NCBI RefSeq assembly: GCF_003008575.1
Contig: NZ_CP027667.1
Span: 1,988,501 to 2,052,500 of the forward strand
DNA: 64,000 nucleotides
Origin: Melaminivora suipulveris
GTDB taxonomy: Bacteria > Pseudomonadota > Gammaproteobacteria > Burkholderiales > Burkholderiaceae_C
Direction of reading: 5' to 3'
The translations under genes were made by a program, and so were the position numbers. The notes under the pieces were generated by a model. That model had not been told where the DNA came from, ran no database searches, and saw only the letters and a list, made by a program, of their open reading frames with translations. This document shows, piece by piece, positions 1-9,416 of the stretch; positions within the stretch are counted from its first letter, which is position 1, and every line of letters starts with the position of its first letter.

Positions 1-1
1 G

Positions 2-1099
2 ACGCACCCCAACGTGCAGCTGCTGCAGCGCCTGGGCGCCTGGCAGCGACTGGCCGGGCACGAAATCGGCGTTCTGCGCGCCGCCGAGGTGCACGACGGC
101 CCGGTCGGCCGCAACCGGCCGCTGCACCTGCACGCCGGCGGCAGCGGTGTCGAGCACCTGGGCTGGATCGTGCCCAACCATGCCCTGCGCCGCACCGCCT
201 GGGAGGTCGCGAGCAGCACGCCCGGCGTGCGTGTTCTGACCGGCGCGCGCGTGCAGCGCGTGGCCACGCACGCCAGCCATGCCGAGGTCGAGTACCTGCA
301 GGGCGAGGCCAGCCAGCCGCAGCAGCTGCGCGCGCCGCTGGTGGTGGCCGCCGACAGCCGCTTTTCCGCCACGCGCCGCCAGCTGGGCATCGGCGCGGCG
401 CTGACCGACTTTGGCCGCACCGTGATCGTCTGCCGCATGCGCTGCCAGCACGCGCACGACCAGGTGGCGCACGAATGCTTCGACTACGACCGCACGCTGG
501 CCATCCTGCCGCTGCCCGATGACGTGGTCGATGGCGCGCCGCTGTGCTCGGCCGTCATCACCGCCGACAGCGCGCAGGCGCAGGCGCTGCTGGCGCTGCC
601 GCCGGAGGATTTCGCCGCCAGCGTGGCCGCGCAGTTCGAGCACCGCCTGGGCCACATGGAGCTGCTGGGCGAGCGCCACGCCTACCCGCTGGTGGCCGTC
701 TACGCGCACCGCTTCAGCGGCCCACGCTGCGCGCTGCTGGGCGACGCCGCCGTGGGCATGCACCCGGTCACGGCGCATGGCTTCAACCTGGGGCTGGCAG
801 GGGTGCGCACGCTGACCGACGCGCTGGTGCAGGCGCGCGCGCGCGGCCAGGACATCGGCGCGCATGATGTGCTGCAGCGCTACGCCCGCGCGCACCACCT
901 GCACGCCTGGCCGATCTTCCAGGGCACCAACGCCATCGTGCGCCTGTACACCGACACGCGCGCGCTGCCGCGTCTGGCGCGCCGCGCGGTGCTGGGCGCG
1001 GCCATGCGGCTGCCGCCGCTGCAGGCGGCCATCGTCGGCCAGCTCACGGGGCGGCGCCCGGCCTGGCCGGCCTTGCGGCACCCGCCGCGCAGCACATAA
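2..1099 (+). CDS. UbiH/UbiM-family FAD-dependent ubiquinone hydroxylase, 5' end outside window
   Basis: The reading frame is already open at base 2 and ends with TAA at 1097-1099, so the start and the N-terminal FAD-binding GxGxxG lie before the window. About 366 residues remain; the family is usually near 400. The second FAD motif is clear at about 725-805: GDAAVGMHPVTAHGFNLGL, the GDAAH-like segment of UbiH/UbiF/VisC hydroxylases. The HPVTAHGFN wording and the tail with TNAIVRLYTD resemble the betaproteobacterial UbiM branch more than UbiH or UbiF; that subfamily call is from memory and is inference. Expected role: ring hydroxylation of a ubiquinone precursor at the inner face of the cytoplasmic membrane. 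It lies 8 nt before the next gene. Confidence 0.8.
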   Translation, partial: THPNVQLLQRLGAWQRLAGHEIGVLRAAEVHDGPVGRNRPLHLHAGGSGVEHLGWIVPNHALRRTAWEVASSTPGVRVLTGARVQRVATHASHAEVEYLQGEASQPQQLRAPLVVAADSRFSATRRQLGIGAALTDFGRTVIVCRMRCQHAHDQVAHECFDYDRTLAILPLPDDVVDGAPLCSAVITADSAQAQALLALPPEDFAASVAAQFEHRLGHMELLGERHAYPLVAVYAHRFSGPRCALLGDAAVGMHPVTAHGFNLGLAGVRTLTDALVQARARGQDIGAHDVLQRYARAHHLHAWPIFQGTNAIVRLYTDTRALPRLARRAVLGAAMRLPPLQAAIVGQLTGRRPAWPALRHPPRST

Positions 1100-1107
1100 T
1101 CCGCGCC

Positions 1108-2136
1108 ATGCCGGCTCTGTTCGAACAGCTTGCCAACTCGCTGACCCGTGCGCACACGCTGGAGGAGCTGACGCGCCCGCTGCTGGAGCTGCTGCAGGAC
1201 GTGACCGGACTGGAGTCCACCTACCTGACCACCATCGACCTGGATGCCGGCCGCCAGCAGGTGCTCTATGCACGCAACACGCGGGCGCAGGCGCTGGAGA
1301 TCCCCGAAGGCCTGTCCGTGCCCTGGCACGACACGCTGTGCAAGCGCGCGCTGGACGAAGGCCGCCCCATCACCGAGGACGTCGCCGCCTGCTGGGCCGA
1401 CTCGCAGGCCGCCGCCGCTTTAGGCATCCAGACCTATGCCAGCGCGCCGGTGCGCCTGTCGGACGAGCGGTTGTACGGCACGCTGTGCGCCGCCAGCGCC
1501 GGCCGCCACGCGCTGGAGCCGGCCGCGCAGCACATGCTGGCGCTGTTCGCGCGCCTGATCGCCCAGCAGGTCGAGCGCGAGCGGCTGCTGGACGAGCTGG
1601 TGCAGGCCAACCGGCGACTGGCCGTCCACGCCAGCACCGACGCCCTGACCGGCCTGCCCAACCGCCGCGCCTTCGAGCAGGCACTCGCGCGCCAGCTGGC
1701 CCAGGGCGCGCGCCAGGGCACGACGGTGTTGGTGGCCTTCGTCGACCTGGACCACTTCAAGGCCATCAACGACGCCCACGGCCACGACATGGGCGACCAG
1801 TTCCTGGTGCACATCGCGCGCCGGCTGCAGGGCGTGCTGCGCGCGCAGGACATGGCCGCCCGCCACGGCGGCGACGAGTTCGTGCTGATGGGCCCCGGCC
1901 CCGCGCCCTACCTGGACGTGGCCGCCGCCGCGGACGCCTTCGCGCGGCGCATCGCCGTGTGCACCAGCGGGCGCTTCGAGGGCGAAGGCGTGGCGCTGGA
2001 CTACGCCGGCGCCAGCGTCGGCGTGGTTGCCGTGCAGCCCGGCGAGCTGAACGCCACCCAGGCGCTGCAGCGCGCCGACCAGGCGATGTACGCCGTCAAG
2101 CAGGCGCGCCGCCGCGCCCAGCCGGCCAGCGCCTGA
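1108..2136 (+). CDS. GAF-GGDEF diguanylate cyclase
   Basis: 342 residues. The N-terminal half (about residues 10-160) has the character of a GAF sensor domain; the C-terminal half (about 175-335) is a GGDEF domain starting with DALTGLPNRRAF and carrying an intact GGDEF at residues 254-258. An RxxD inhibitory site (RAQD, residues 245-248) sits at the standard distance upstream, so product inhibition by c-di-GMP is expected. There are no membrane segments, so this is a cytoplasmic sensor enzyme making c-di-GMP from two GTP; its ligand cannot be read from the sequence. It starts 8 nt after the hydroxylase gene and may be co-transcribed. The same window carries a PilZ-containing cellulose synthase about 59 kb away; a link is only a possibility. 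Confidence 0.9.
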   Translation: MPALFEQLANSLTRAHTLEELTRPLLELLQDVTGLESTYLTTIDLDAGRQQVLYARNTRAQALEIPEGLSVPWHDTLCKRALDEGRPITEDVAACWADSQAAAALGIQTYASAPVRLSDERLYGTLCAASAGRHALEPAAQHMLALFARLIAQQVERERLLDELVQANRRLAVHASTDALTGLPNRRAFEQALARQLAQGARQGTTVLVAFVDLDHFKAINDAHGHDMGDQFLVHIARRLQGVLRAQDMAARHGGDEFVLMGPGPAPYLDVAAAADAFARRIAVCTSGRFEGEGVALDYAGASVGVVAVQPGELNATQALQRADQAMYAVKQARRRAQPASA

Positions 2137-2171
2137 GCGCCGAGGCGCCCAGCGGGCGTCATTTGCTATTC

Positions 2172-2221
2172 TTTCAATAGCTGCATGCGCTTGATCCGCG
2201 CCGGCTGGCGCATGTTTTGCC
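2172..2221 (+). repeat. Dispersed Comamonadaceae-type intergenic repeat, copy 1
   Basis: TTTCAATAGCTGCATGCGCT continues into TGATCCGCGCCGGCTGG. It shares the family skeleton (AATAGCTG, GCGCTTGATxxxCGCCGGC, T-rich end) with the other copies listed in this window. It lies between the diguanylate cyclase and the uracil permease gene. No coding function is seen. Confidence 0.65.
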
Positions 2222-2290
2222 GCTGGCCCTGCCGGCGGGCGGCAAAGTCTCTACCATCGCTGCACTTTCACCACAGCAGGAGACGAGAAC

Positions 2291-3577
2291 ATGGGCTTTT
2301 TTCAATGGCAGGAGCGCCCGGCCGAGGTGCTGCAATCGGGCGGCGTCATCGGCCCGGACGAGCGCCTGCCCTGGCCGCAGACCGGCCTGATGGGCGTGCA
2401 GCACGTCATCGCCATGTTCGGCTCCACGGTGCTGGCGCCCATCCTGATGGGGTTCGATCCGAACCTGGCGGTGTTCATGAGCGGCATCGGCACGCTGATC
2501 TTCTTTCTCATCACCGGAGGCCGCGTGCCCAGCTACCTGGGCTCGTCGTTCGCCTTCATCGGCGTGGTCATCGCCGCCACGGCCTATGGCGGCAAGGGGC
2601 CGAACGAGAGCATCGGCCTGGCGCTGGGCGGCATCGTCGCCTGCGGCGCGGTCTACACGCTGATCGGCTTCATCGTCCACGCCATCGGCACCGGCTGGAT
2701 CGAGCGCTTCATGCCGCCGGTGGTCACCGGCGCGGTGGTGGCGGTGATCGGGCTGAACCTGGCCGGCGTGCCGATCAAGAACATGGCGGCCAACAACTTC
2801 GAGGCCTGGATGCAGGCGCTGACTTTTGTCTGCGTCGCGCTGGTCGCCGTGTTCACGCGCGGCATGGTGCAGCGGCTGCTGATCCTGGTGGGTTTGATCA
2901 TCGCCAGCATCGCCTATGCGCTGCTGACCAATGGCCTGGGACTGGGCAAGCCGGTGGACCTGTCGGGCGTGGCGGCGGCCGCCTGGGTGGGCATGCCGCA
3001 GTTTCACGCGCCGGTCTTCAGCGCGCCGGCGATGCTCTTGATCGTGCCGGTGGTCATCATCCTGGTGGCCGAGAACCTGGGCCACATCAAGGCCGTCACG
3101 GCCATGACGGGCAAGAACATCGACCAGTACATGGGCCGCGCCTTCATCGGCGACGGCATCGCGACCATGGTCAGCGGAGCGGCGGGCGGCACGGGGGTGA
3201 CGACGTATGCCGAGAACATCGGGGTGATGGCGGCGACGCGGATTTACTCGACCGCGGTGTTCCTGGTGGCGGCGCTGATTGCGGTGCTGCTGGGTTTTAG
3301 TCCGAAGTTCGGGGCGCTGATCCAGGCGATTCCGCTGCCGGTGATGGGGGGCGTGTCCATCGTCGTGTTCGGGCTGATTGCCATTGCCGGGGCGAAGATC
3401 TGGGTGGACAACCGGGTGGATTTTTCGCGCAGCAGCAATTTGTTGGTGGCGGCGATTACGTTGATTTTGGGGACGGGGGAGTTCACGCTGAAGTTTGGGG
3501 ACTTTGCGTTGGGGGGGATTGGGACGGCGACGTTTGGGGCGATTTTGTTGAATGCTTTGCTGGGGAAGCGGGGTTAG
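2291..3577 (+). CDS. NCS2-family uracil/xanthine permease
   Basis: 428 residues, nearly all hydrophobic, consistent with the 14-segment NCS2 fold. Two family signatures are visible: [11 protein letters not shown], where UraA uses a conserved Glu to hold the uracil ring, and [19 protein letters not shown], the second substrate-site loop with its Glu. These and the overall pattern ([15 protein letters not shown] near residue 40) place it with UraA/RutG-type proton symporters for uracil in the inner membrane rather than the purine branch, but substrate is not proven. AGGAGA just before the ATG fits as ribosome site. The last 100 bases use noticeably more T and G/T-rich codons than the rest. Confidence 0.9.
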   Translation: MGFFQWQERPAEVLQSGGVIGPDERLPWPQTGLMGVQHVIAMFGSTVLAPILMGFDPNLAVFMSGIGTLIFFLITGGRVPSYLGSSFAFIGVVIAATAYGGKGPNESIGLALGGIVACGAVYTLIGFIVHAIGTGWIERFMPPVVTGAVVAVIGLNLAGVPIKNMAANNFEAWMQALTFVCVALVAVFTRGMVQRLLILVGLIIASIAYALLTNGLGLGKPVDLSGVAAAAWVGMPQFHAPVFSAPAMLLIVPVVIILVAENLGHIKAVTAMTGKNIDQYMGRAFIGDGIATMVSGAAGGTGVTTYAENIGVMAATRIYSTAVFLVAALIAVLLGFSPKFGALIQAIPLPVMGGVSIVVFGLIAIAGAKIWVDNRVDFSRSSNLLVAAITLILGTGEFTLKFGDFALGGIGTATFGAILLNALLGKRG

Positions 3578-3586
3578 TTTTGCTCT

Positions 3587-3785
3587 CTTTTTCGTAGCTG
3601 GTTGTTGTTTGTTCTCGCCGGCTCAGGGGTGATTTAGCTTGTTTTTGCCTCTGTGGCTTGCTTGGTTGGGGGCCGGGGCGAGTCCCGGCTCCCCAAACCA
3701 GCAAAAAGTAGAGGCCAAAGCAGAAAAACAAGCCAAATCGCCCTTGAGCCGGCGAAAACAAAGCGCAGCAAGCTAGCAAAAACAT
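3587..3785. repeat. Long imperfect inverted repeat made of two opposed dispersed-repeat copies
   Basis: The left part (3587-3650) reads TTTTTCGTAGCTGG, then CGCCGGCTCAGGGGTGATTT and CTTGTTTTTG. The right part (3722-3785) is its reverse complement with a few mismatches: AAAAACAAGCCAAATCGCCC, TTGAGCCGGCG, then GCTAGCAAAAA. The best-paired arms are 3608-3650 and 3720-3762. The centre (about 3668-3700, GGGGCCGGGGCGAGTCCCGG followed by CTCCCC) is itself self-complementary. The whole could fold into one long hairpin between the permease and the restriction gene, both on the plus strand. It fills the 269-nt gap; nothing else is seen there. It might act as a transcription stop or be a small mobile composite. 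Confidence 0.75.
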
Positions 3786-3846
3786 AGCGCACCCCGCATG
3801 CCAGAATTCCCGCCAGCCGTCCCCTCCCACCTCCAGACGACACACC

Positions 3847-6800
3847 ATGCAGGGCCAACTCTTCTCGCAGGACTTCCTGCACCGCGGCATCCGGGACACG
3901 CCCCCCTTCCAGCAGCTCGATATCGCCGCCTTCGACGCCTTCCAAACCCAGCTGCGCGCCATCTACCAGGGCCTGGACGCGCAATCGACCATCAACGAGG
4001 CGCAGACCGAAAGCCTGGTCATCCACAAGGTGCTGGCCGCGCTGGGCTGGGGCGATGACTTTCTGCCGCAGGTCAACCTCTCGGGCAGGCGGCGCGAGGA
4101 CGTGCCCGACGTGCTGCTGTTCGCCAACCCCCAGGCCAAGGCCGCCGCCGTGCAACTGCCGCGCGACGACCAGCGCTACCGCCACGGCATCGCCCTGCTG
4201 GAGGCCAAACGCTGGCTGCGTCCGCTGGACCGCGGCGACACGCGCGACGCCTTCGACCCCGACGCGCCCTCGTCGCAGATGCTGCGCTACCTGAGCCGCG
4301 CCGACGTGGCCAGCGACCGCGCCGTCAAATGGGGCCTGCTGACCAACGGCGCCGTGTGGCGGCTGTACTGGCAGGACGCGCGCTCGCGCTCGGAGGATTT
4401 CTTCGAGGTCGACGTCGCCGCCGCCCTGGCCCTGCCCGGCATTCAGCCCGCGCTGGACGACGAGACCGAACCCGCGCACGCGCTGCGCCTGTTCTATCTG
4501 CTGTTCGCCCGTGGCGCCTTCCTGCCGCAGGACTGGGACGAGGCCGCACGCACGCTGCACGCCTACGCCCTCAACGAGGCGCGCTTGTACGAAGAAGTCG
4601 TGGCGCAGGACCTGGGCGCGCGGGTGTTCGCCGAGGTCTTTCCGCAACTGGCGCAGGCGCTGGCGCGCGGCGACCTGGAGCAAGCCACGCACGAGGTCGG
4701 CTACGGCCAGTTCACGCGCCGCCAGTACACGCCCGGCTACCTGGCCGAGCTGCGCGAGGCCACGCTGGTGCTGCTGTACCGCCTGCTGTTTCTGTTCTAC
4801 GCCGAGGATCGCCGCCTGCTGCCGGTGCGCGACGAGCGCTACGCGCCCTACAGCGTGCGCCGCATCCGCCAGGAGGTGGCGGCCAGGCTGGACGCCGGCG
4901 CGCATCTGTCGGCCACCGTGCCGCGCATCTGGCTCGATCTGCGGGGCGCATTCACGCTCATCAACGTGGGCGACGACGGCATCGGCATGCCGGCCTACAA
5001 CGGCGGCCTGTTCGACCGCGCCCGCGCGCCGCTCTTGGAGCGCACCAACGTGCCCGACAAGACGCTGGCGCCCATCATCGACGCGCTGTCGCGCCGCACC
5101 GAGGACCTGCTGCGCGGCTGGATCAACTACCGCGACCTGTCGGTGGCGCACCTGGGCGGCATCTACGAGCGGCTGCTGGAGTACACCCTGGCGCACGAGG
5201 TGCAGGCGCGCGACGACTACCGCGACAAGCCCGAGATCGACCGCATCGCCGCGCAGCCGGCCAGCTTCGCGCGCAAGCTCTCGGGCAGCTACTACACGCA
5301 CCACGACCTGGTGCGCCTGGTGCTGCGCGAATCCGTCGGCCGCCTGGAGGCCGAGCGCGAGCAGGCCTTTGGCAAGCACCTCAAGCGCCTGGCCAGGAAG
5401 GCCGCGCTGAACCCCGGCGACTGGGACGCGCTGGACGCGCACGACCCGGCCAGCGCGCTGCTGGAGCTGAAAATCTGCGACCCGGCCATGGGCAGCGGGC
5501 ACTTCCTGGTGTCGCTGGTCGACGACCTGGCCGACCGCGTGCTTGAAGCCATCGCCCGCGCCAGCCAGCAGGTCAACGCCCAGCCCTGGGCGGCGCATCT
5601 GCACGAAGCCGGCCGGCCCTGGCAAAGCCCGGTGCTCTCGCGCATCGCCGCCATCCGCGCCAGCATCCGCCAGCAGGCGCGCGAGCACGGCTGGGCCGTG
5701 ACCGACGCGCAACTGGACGACCGGCACATCGTGCGCCGCATGATCCTGAAGAAGACCATCTTCGGCGTCGACAAGAACCCCATGGCGGTCGAGCTGGCCA
5801 AGACCGCGCTGTGGCTGCACACCTTCACCGTCGGCGCGCCGCTGTCCTTCCTGGACCACCACCTGAAAGTCGGCGACAGCCTGCACGGCGAGCGCCTCAC
5901 AGGCGTGCAGCGCGACCTGCAAAGCCTGGGCGCGCTGCTGCTGCAAACCGAGTTCGACCGCCTGGCGCTGGCCGGGCGCAACCTGGCGCAGGTGGCCGAG
6001 CTGACCGACGTGGACATGGCCGAGGCGCGCCTGTCGCGCCAACTGGCCGAGGAGGCCGCCGCGCAGACCGCGCCGCTGCGCGCGGTGCTGGATTTCTGGC
6101 GCGCGCTGCGCTGGCTGATCCCCGGCTGGCCGGCGCAGCGCGCCGACCGCCTGGCGCGGCTGCTGCCCGACGTGGACGGCCAGCCGCACCCCTGGCTGGC
6201 GGCCATCGCGCAACTGCTCGATCCGGCGGTCAACCTGGTGACGGCGCTGGGCGCCGGGCAGCTTGCCGGCAGCGGCCCCGCCGTGCAGGCCGCCAACGCG
6301 CTGATGCGCCAGGCGCGCGAGCTGGCGCGCGCGGAGAGCTTCTTCCACTGGTGGACGGAATTCCCCAACGTCTTCACGCTGGACGGCGGCGGCGGCTTCG
6401 ATGCCGTCATCGGCAACCCGCCGTGGGACCGCATCAAGCTGCAGGAGGTGGAGTGGTTCGCCGAGCGCGACGCGCGCATCGCCACCCAGGCCCGCGCCGC
6501 CGACCGCAAGGCGCTGATCGCCGCGCTGCGCGCCGAAGGCGCCCCCCTGTGGCGCGACTACCAGCAGGCCACGCGACGCGCCGAGGCCAACGCCCGCGTG
6601 CTGGGCAACGGCCGCCAGGGCGCGGGCGACTACCCGCTATTGGGCGGCGGCGACGTGAACCTGTACAGCCTGTTCATCGAGCGCGCGCAGGCGCTGGCGC
6701 GCGCCGACGGCCTGGTGGCGCTGATCGTGCCCAGCGGCATCGCCGCCGACAAGGGTGCCGCGCCGTTCTTTCGCAGACTGAGCGAGGGCGCGCGGCTGGC

Positions 6801-8133
6801 GGCGCTGTACGACTTCGAAAACCGCAAGGTGTTCTTCCCCGACGTGCACGCCAGCTTCAAGTTCTGCGCGCTGGTCTTTGGCGGGCAGGAGCGGCGCTTT
6901 GACCAGACGCAGTGCGCCTTTTATCTGCACAGCCTGGCCGATCTGGACGAGCCGGCGCGCACGCTGGTGCTGGGCAGCGCCGACTTCGCCCGCGTGAACC
7001 CGAACACCGGCGCCGCGCCCATCTTCCGCACGCGCCGCGACGCCGACATCACCCTGGCGCTGTATGCGCGCCACCCGGTGCTGGTGCGCCACGGCGGCAC
7101 CAGCGCCAGCACCGGCGCCCAGGCCGACGAGCGCGTGTGGCCGGTGAAGTACGCGACCATGTTCCACATGACCAACGACTCGCGCCACTTCCTGACCGCG
7201 CGCGAGCTGGAGAGCCAGGGCTGGCGGCGCGCGCCCTTGAACCGCTGGGTGGACGGCCAGGGGCGCGAGGCCGTGCCGCTGTACGAGGGCAAGATGGTGC
7301 AGATGTACGACCACCGGGCGGCGGATGTGGTGGTCAACGCGGGCAACCTGCACCGTGCGGCGCAGCCGCAGCCGCTGGGCGCGGCGGACAAGGCCGATCC
7401 GGCACGTCTGCCCGCGCCGCAGTACTACGTTCTGGGGGGCAGCACCTCGGTCAATCCGCATCCCTGGGCGCTGGGTTTCAAGGAAATCACCGCACCCACC
7501 AATGCGCGCAGCATGATCGCCGCGATGGCTCCAGGCGTGGGCTTCGGCAACAAGCTGCCGCTGCTGATTCCCCAGACGCAGACGCCTCAACAGGCGGCGC
7601 GCATCGCAGCGCTGCTGGCGGCCAATTTGAACGCGCTGGCGCTGGACTATGTGCTGCGCCAAAAGCTGCAAGGGCAAACCATCAACCTGTTCATCCTGGA
7701 GCAGCTCCCCGTCATCGCCCCCGAGCGTTTCGACCAGACCTTGCCGCCCCCCTTCGCCGCCGCCATGCGTGCGGCCGGGCTGATGAACGGCCACCACCCG
7801 CAGCCCAGCGTGGCCGATTTCGTCATCCCGCAGGTGCTGGCGCTGAGCTACACCGCGCACGACCTGGCGCCGTTCGCGCGCGAGCTGGGCTATGTGGACG
7901 CCGCCGGCCAGCCCCTGCCGCCCCTGCCGTGGGACGAGGAACAGCGCCGCCAGCGCCTGGCGGGGCTGGACGCAGTGTTCTTCTGGCTCTACGGGCTGGA
8001 CGCCCATGATGCCGCCTACGTCATGGACACCTTCCCCATCGTGCGCGAGCAGGACCAGCGCCTGTACGGCCGCTGGCGCACGCAGGATGACGTGCTGGCC
8101 CTTCTGTCGCTGCTGCCGCCGCCGCCCGGCTGA
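3847..8133 (+). CDS. Type IIG-like restriction-modification protein (nuclease + N6-adenine methylase)
   Basis: 1428 residues, one polypeptide. Near the N-terminus a PD-(D/E)xK-type nuclease core is visible: D88 in VPDVLLF and E119-x-K121 in LLEAKRW. A middle helical part contains the YNGGLF motif (about residue 384) typical of this methylase superfamily. The gamma-type N6-adenine methyltransferase motifs follow: DPAMGSGHFLV (SAM binding, about residue 545) and NPPW (catalytic, 857-860). The C-terminal 350 residues would hold target recognition. The pattern fits Eco57I/MmeI-like enzymes that cut and methylate with one chain. No separate specificity, helicase, BREX or DISARM partner genes are adjacent. 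An alternative is a methylase-only PglX or DrmMI relative, but the N-terminal nuclease residues argue for type IIG. Confidence 0.82.
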   Translation: MQGQLFSQDFLHRGIRDTPPFQQLDIAAFDAFQTQLRAIYQGLDAQSTINEAQTESLVIHKVLAALGWGDDFLPQVNLSGRRREDVPDVLLFANPQAKAAAVQLPRDDQRYRHGIALLEAKRWLRPLDRGDTRDAFDPDAPSSQMLRYLSRADVASDRAVKWGLLTNGAVWRLYWQDARSRSEDFFEVDVAAALALPGIQPALDDETEPAHALRLFYLLFARGAFLPQDWDEAARTLHAYALNEARLYEEVVAQDLGARVFAEVFPQLAQALARGDLEQATHEVGYGQFTRRQYTPGYLAELREATLVLLYRLLFLFYAEDRRLLPVRDERYAPYSVRRIRQEVAARLDAGAHLSATVPRIWLDLRGAFTLINVGDDGIGMPAYNGGLFDRARAPLLERTNVPDKTLAPIIDALSRRTEDLLRGWINYRDLSVAHLGGIYERLLEYTLAHEVQARDDYRDKPEIDRIAAQPASFARKLSGSYYTHHDLVRLVLRESVGRLEAEREQAFGKHLKRLARKAALNPGDWDALDAHDPASALLELKICDPAMGSGHFLVSLVDDLADRVLEAIARASQQVNAQPWAAHLHEAGRPWQSPVLSRIAAIRASIRQQAREHGWAVTDAQLDDRHIVRRMILKKTIFGVDKNPMAVELAKTALWLHTFTVGAPLSFLDHHLKVGDSLHGERLTGVQRDLQSLGALLLQTEFDRLALAGRNLAQVAELTDVDMAEARLSRQLAEEAAAQTAPLRAVLDFWRALRWLIPGWPAQRADRLARLLPDVDGQPHPWLAAIAQLLDPAVNLVTALGAGQLAGSGPAVQAANALMRQARELARAESFFHWWTEFPNVFTLDGGGGFDAVIGNPPWDRIKLQEVEWFAERDARIATQARAADRKALIAALRAEGAPLWRDYQQATRRAEANARVLGNGRQGAGDYPLLGGGDVNLYSLFIERAQALARADGLVALIVPSGIAADKGAAPFFRRLSEGARLAALYDFENRKVFFPDVHASFKFCALVFGGQERRFDQTQCAFYLHSLADLDEPARTLVLGSADFARVNPNTGAAPIFRTRRDADITLALYARHPVLVRHGGTSASTGAQADERVWPVKYATMFHMTNDSRHFLTARELESQGWRRAPLNRWVDGQGREAVPLYEGKMVQMYDHRAADVVVNAGNLHRAAQPQPLGAADKADPARLPAPQYYVLGGSTSVNPHPWALGFKEITAPTNARSMIAAMAPGVGFGNKLPLLIPQTQTPQQAARIAALLAANLNALALDYVLRQKLQGQTINLFILEQLPVIAPERFDQTLPPPFAAAMRAAGLMNGHHPQPSVADFVIPQVLALSYTAHDLAPFARELGYVDAAGQPLPPLPWDEEQRRQRLAGLDAVFFWLYGLDAHDAAYVMDTFPIVREQDQRLYGRWRTQDDVLALLSLLPPPPG

Positions 8134-8139
8134 GCGCGT

Positions 8140-8871
8140 TCAGCGCTTCGCGGCAGGCGGGGCAGCGCCGCCGGAGTAGCCAAAGACCTGCGCCGCCGCC
8201 CGCGTCTCCGGCAGCACGTAGACCACGCCCTCATGGCGGCCCAGCGTGGGCGCGATGAAGCGGTCGTAGAACGACGCCGGCGCGTTGATGCAGCCGTAGG
8301 AGATGCGGTTGTCCTCGATGGTCGGGCTGGCCAGGCGCTGCAGGCGCCGCTCGGACGCCTTGGTGGGCCGTACGCGGTGCAGCGAGATGGCGTCGTCGTA
8401 GTGGACCCAGACGATGTCCTCGCCCTGCAGGTTCACGCCTGGCTCGGAGACGAAGCGCCCGGCCGGCGTGGTGCGCTCGTGCGGCGCGATCTGCGCCATG
8501 GGGCGCTCGCCGATGCCGGGCACCGAATCGTCGCCCCTGGCCAGGCCCAGCAGCACCGGCGCCGAGGCCTGCAGCGCCCCTTGCGCGTCAAACACATGGA
8601 TGGCCGCGCCGCGCTTGTCGATCAGGGCGAAGGGCAGGCCGGCGTTGTCGCGGCTGGCGCGCACCCAGGCCAGCACTTCGCGCGCGTCCTGCGACAGCGC
8701 GGGGCCCGCGCGTCGTGCTTGTTGCTGGTGCTGCGGCTTGCCATCGGCCGCGCGGGCCGGCTCGGCGGCGTGTGCCGGCAGCCAGGCGGCGCCGGCTGCC
8801 AGCAGCAGCGCCGCTGCCAGAGGGGGGGCGGTCTTCAACGGTAGATGCGCTCGCCGCGGTTGGCGCGCCAC
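8140..8871 (-). CDS. Secreted L,D-transpeptidase (YkuD fold)
   Basis: 243 residues with a signal peptide whose hydrophobic core is APPLAAALLLAAGAAW, cut after AHA. The catalytic YkuD motif is visible as ISYGCINAP, with the nucleophilic Cys, preceded by a His-containing segment (ISLHRVRP). Family members form 3-3 cross-links in peptidoglycan or attach proteins to it; the region before the motif is shorter than in classical ErfK/YbiS proteins. The gene overlaps the end of the upstream YflT-like gene. Two starts are possible: ATG at 8871, or TTG at 8838, which overlaps that gene's TGA and gives a more standard short signal peptide beginning MKTAPPL. The second would mean translational coupling. 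Confidence 0.82.
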   Translation of the reverse strand: MARQPRRAHLPLKTAPPLAAALLLAAGAAWLPAHAAEPARAADGKPQHQQQARRAGPALSQDAREVLAWVRASRDNAGLPFALIDKRGAAIHVFDAQGALQASAPVLLGLARGDDSVPGIGERPMAQIAPHERTTPAGRFVSEPGVNLQGEDIVWVHYDDAISLHRVRPTKASERRLQRLASPTIEDNRISYGCINAPASFYDRFIAPTLGRHEGVVYVLPETRAAAQVFGYSGGAAPPAAKR

Positions 8872-9383
8872 TGGTCTTCGAGGTAGCGCGCGTCCTCGTC
8901 GGAGCGGGCATGCACGCCCATCAGGATGCCGCCCTGCCTGATGCCTTCCTCGTATTCCTTGACGCGCTCCTCGGGCATGCTCCAGCCGATCAGCGCGCCG
9001 ATCAGGCCGCCGCCGGCCGCGCCCGCGCCGGCACCGGCCGCCGCCGCAGCCAGCGGCCCGGCGATGACGATGCCCAGGCCCGGCAGCGCCAGCGTGGTGC
9101 CCACGGCAGCAATGGCGGCGGCGATGGCGCCCACGGTGCCGCCGATGGCGCCGCCGATGCCCGCGCCCTTGGCGGCCTTGTTGCCCAGCTCGGTCTCCAC
9201 CGCTTCATCGCCGAAGTGGCGCGTGCGGGTGTCGTCGGACATGACCAGATTCACGTCGTCGGTGGTGTAGCCGCGCGTGTGGGCGGCGTTGTAGGCGGCC
9301 TCGGCCGCATCGCGGTCGGGGAACAGGCCGGTGACGAGGTAGCGCGGGTCGTTGGCCGTGGTGGCCGTGGAGGTGGTGTTCAT
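8835..9383 (-). CDS. YflT-like general stress protein with glycine-zipper segment
   Basis: 182 residues. The N-terminal part (residues 13-60, YLVTGLFPDRDAAEAAYNA) and the C-terminal part (GILMGVHARSDEDARYLEDQ) form the split ferredoxin-like fold of the YflT / general stress protein 17M family. Between them lies a long Gly/Ala-rich stretch (about 70-140) with repeated GxxxG spacing, which could insert in a membrane as a hairpin. The function of the family is not known beyond induction by stress in Bacillus. GAGAGGA lies upstream of the ATG. It is followed with an overlap by the L,D-transpeptidase gene, suggesting one envelope-stress transcript. Confidence 0.72.
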   Translation of the reverse strand: MNTTSTATTANDPRYLVTGLFPDRDAAEAAYNAAHTRGYTTDDVNLVMSDDTRTRHFGDEAVETELGNKAAKGAGIGGAIGGTVGAIAAAIAAVGTTLALPGLGIVIAGPLAAAAAGAGAGAAGGGLIGALIGWSMPEERVKEYEEGIRQGGILMGVHARSDEDARYLEDQWRANRGERIYR

Positions 9384-9416
9384 GTCGGGTCCTCTCGAAG
9401 GTGGATGTTGTGCATC

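Noticed and set aside
3634..6348. A 904-codon open frame on the minus strand opposite the restriction gene
   Set aside because: It is a shadow of the high-GC plus-strand gene: Arg/Gln/Ala/His-rich translation, no domain, no start context, and it crosses the inverted repeat. The plus strand has clear motifs.
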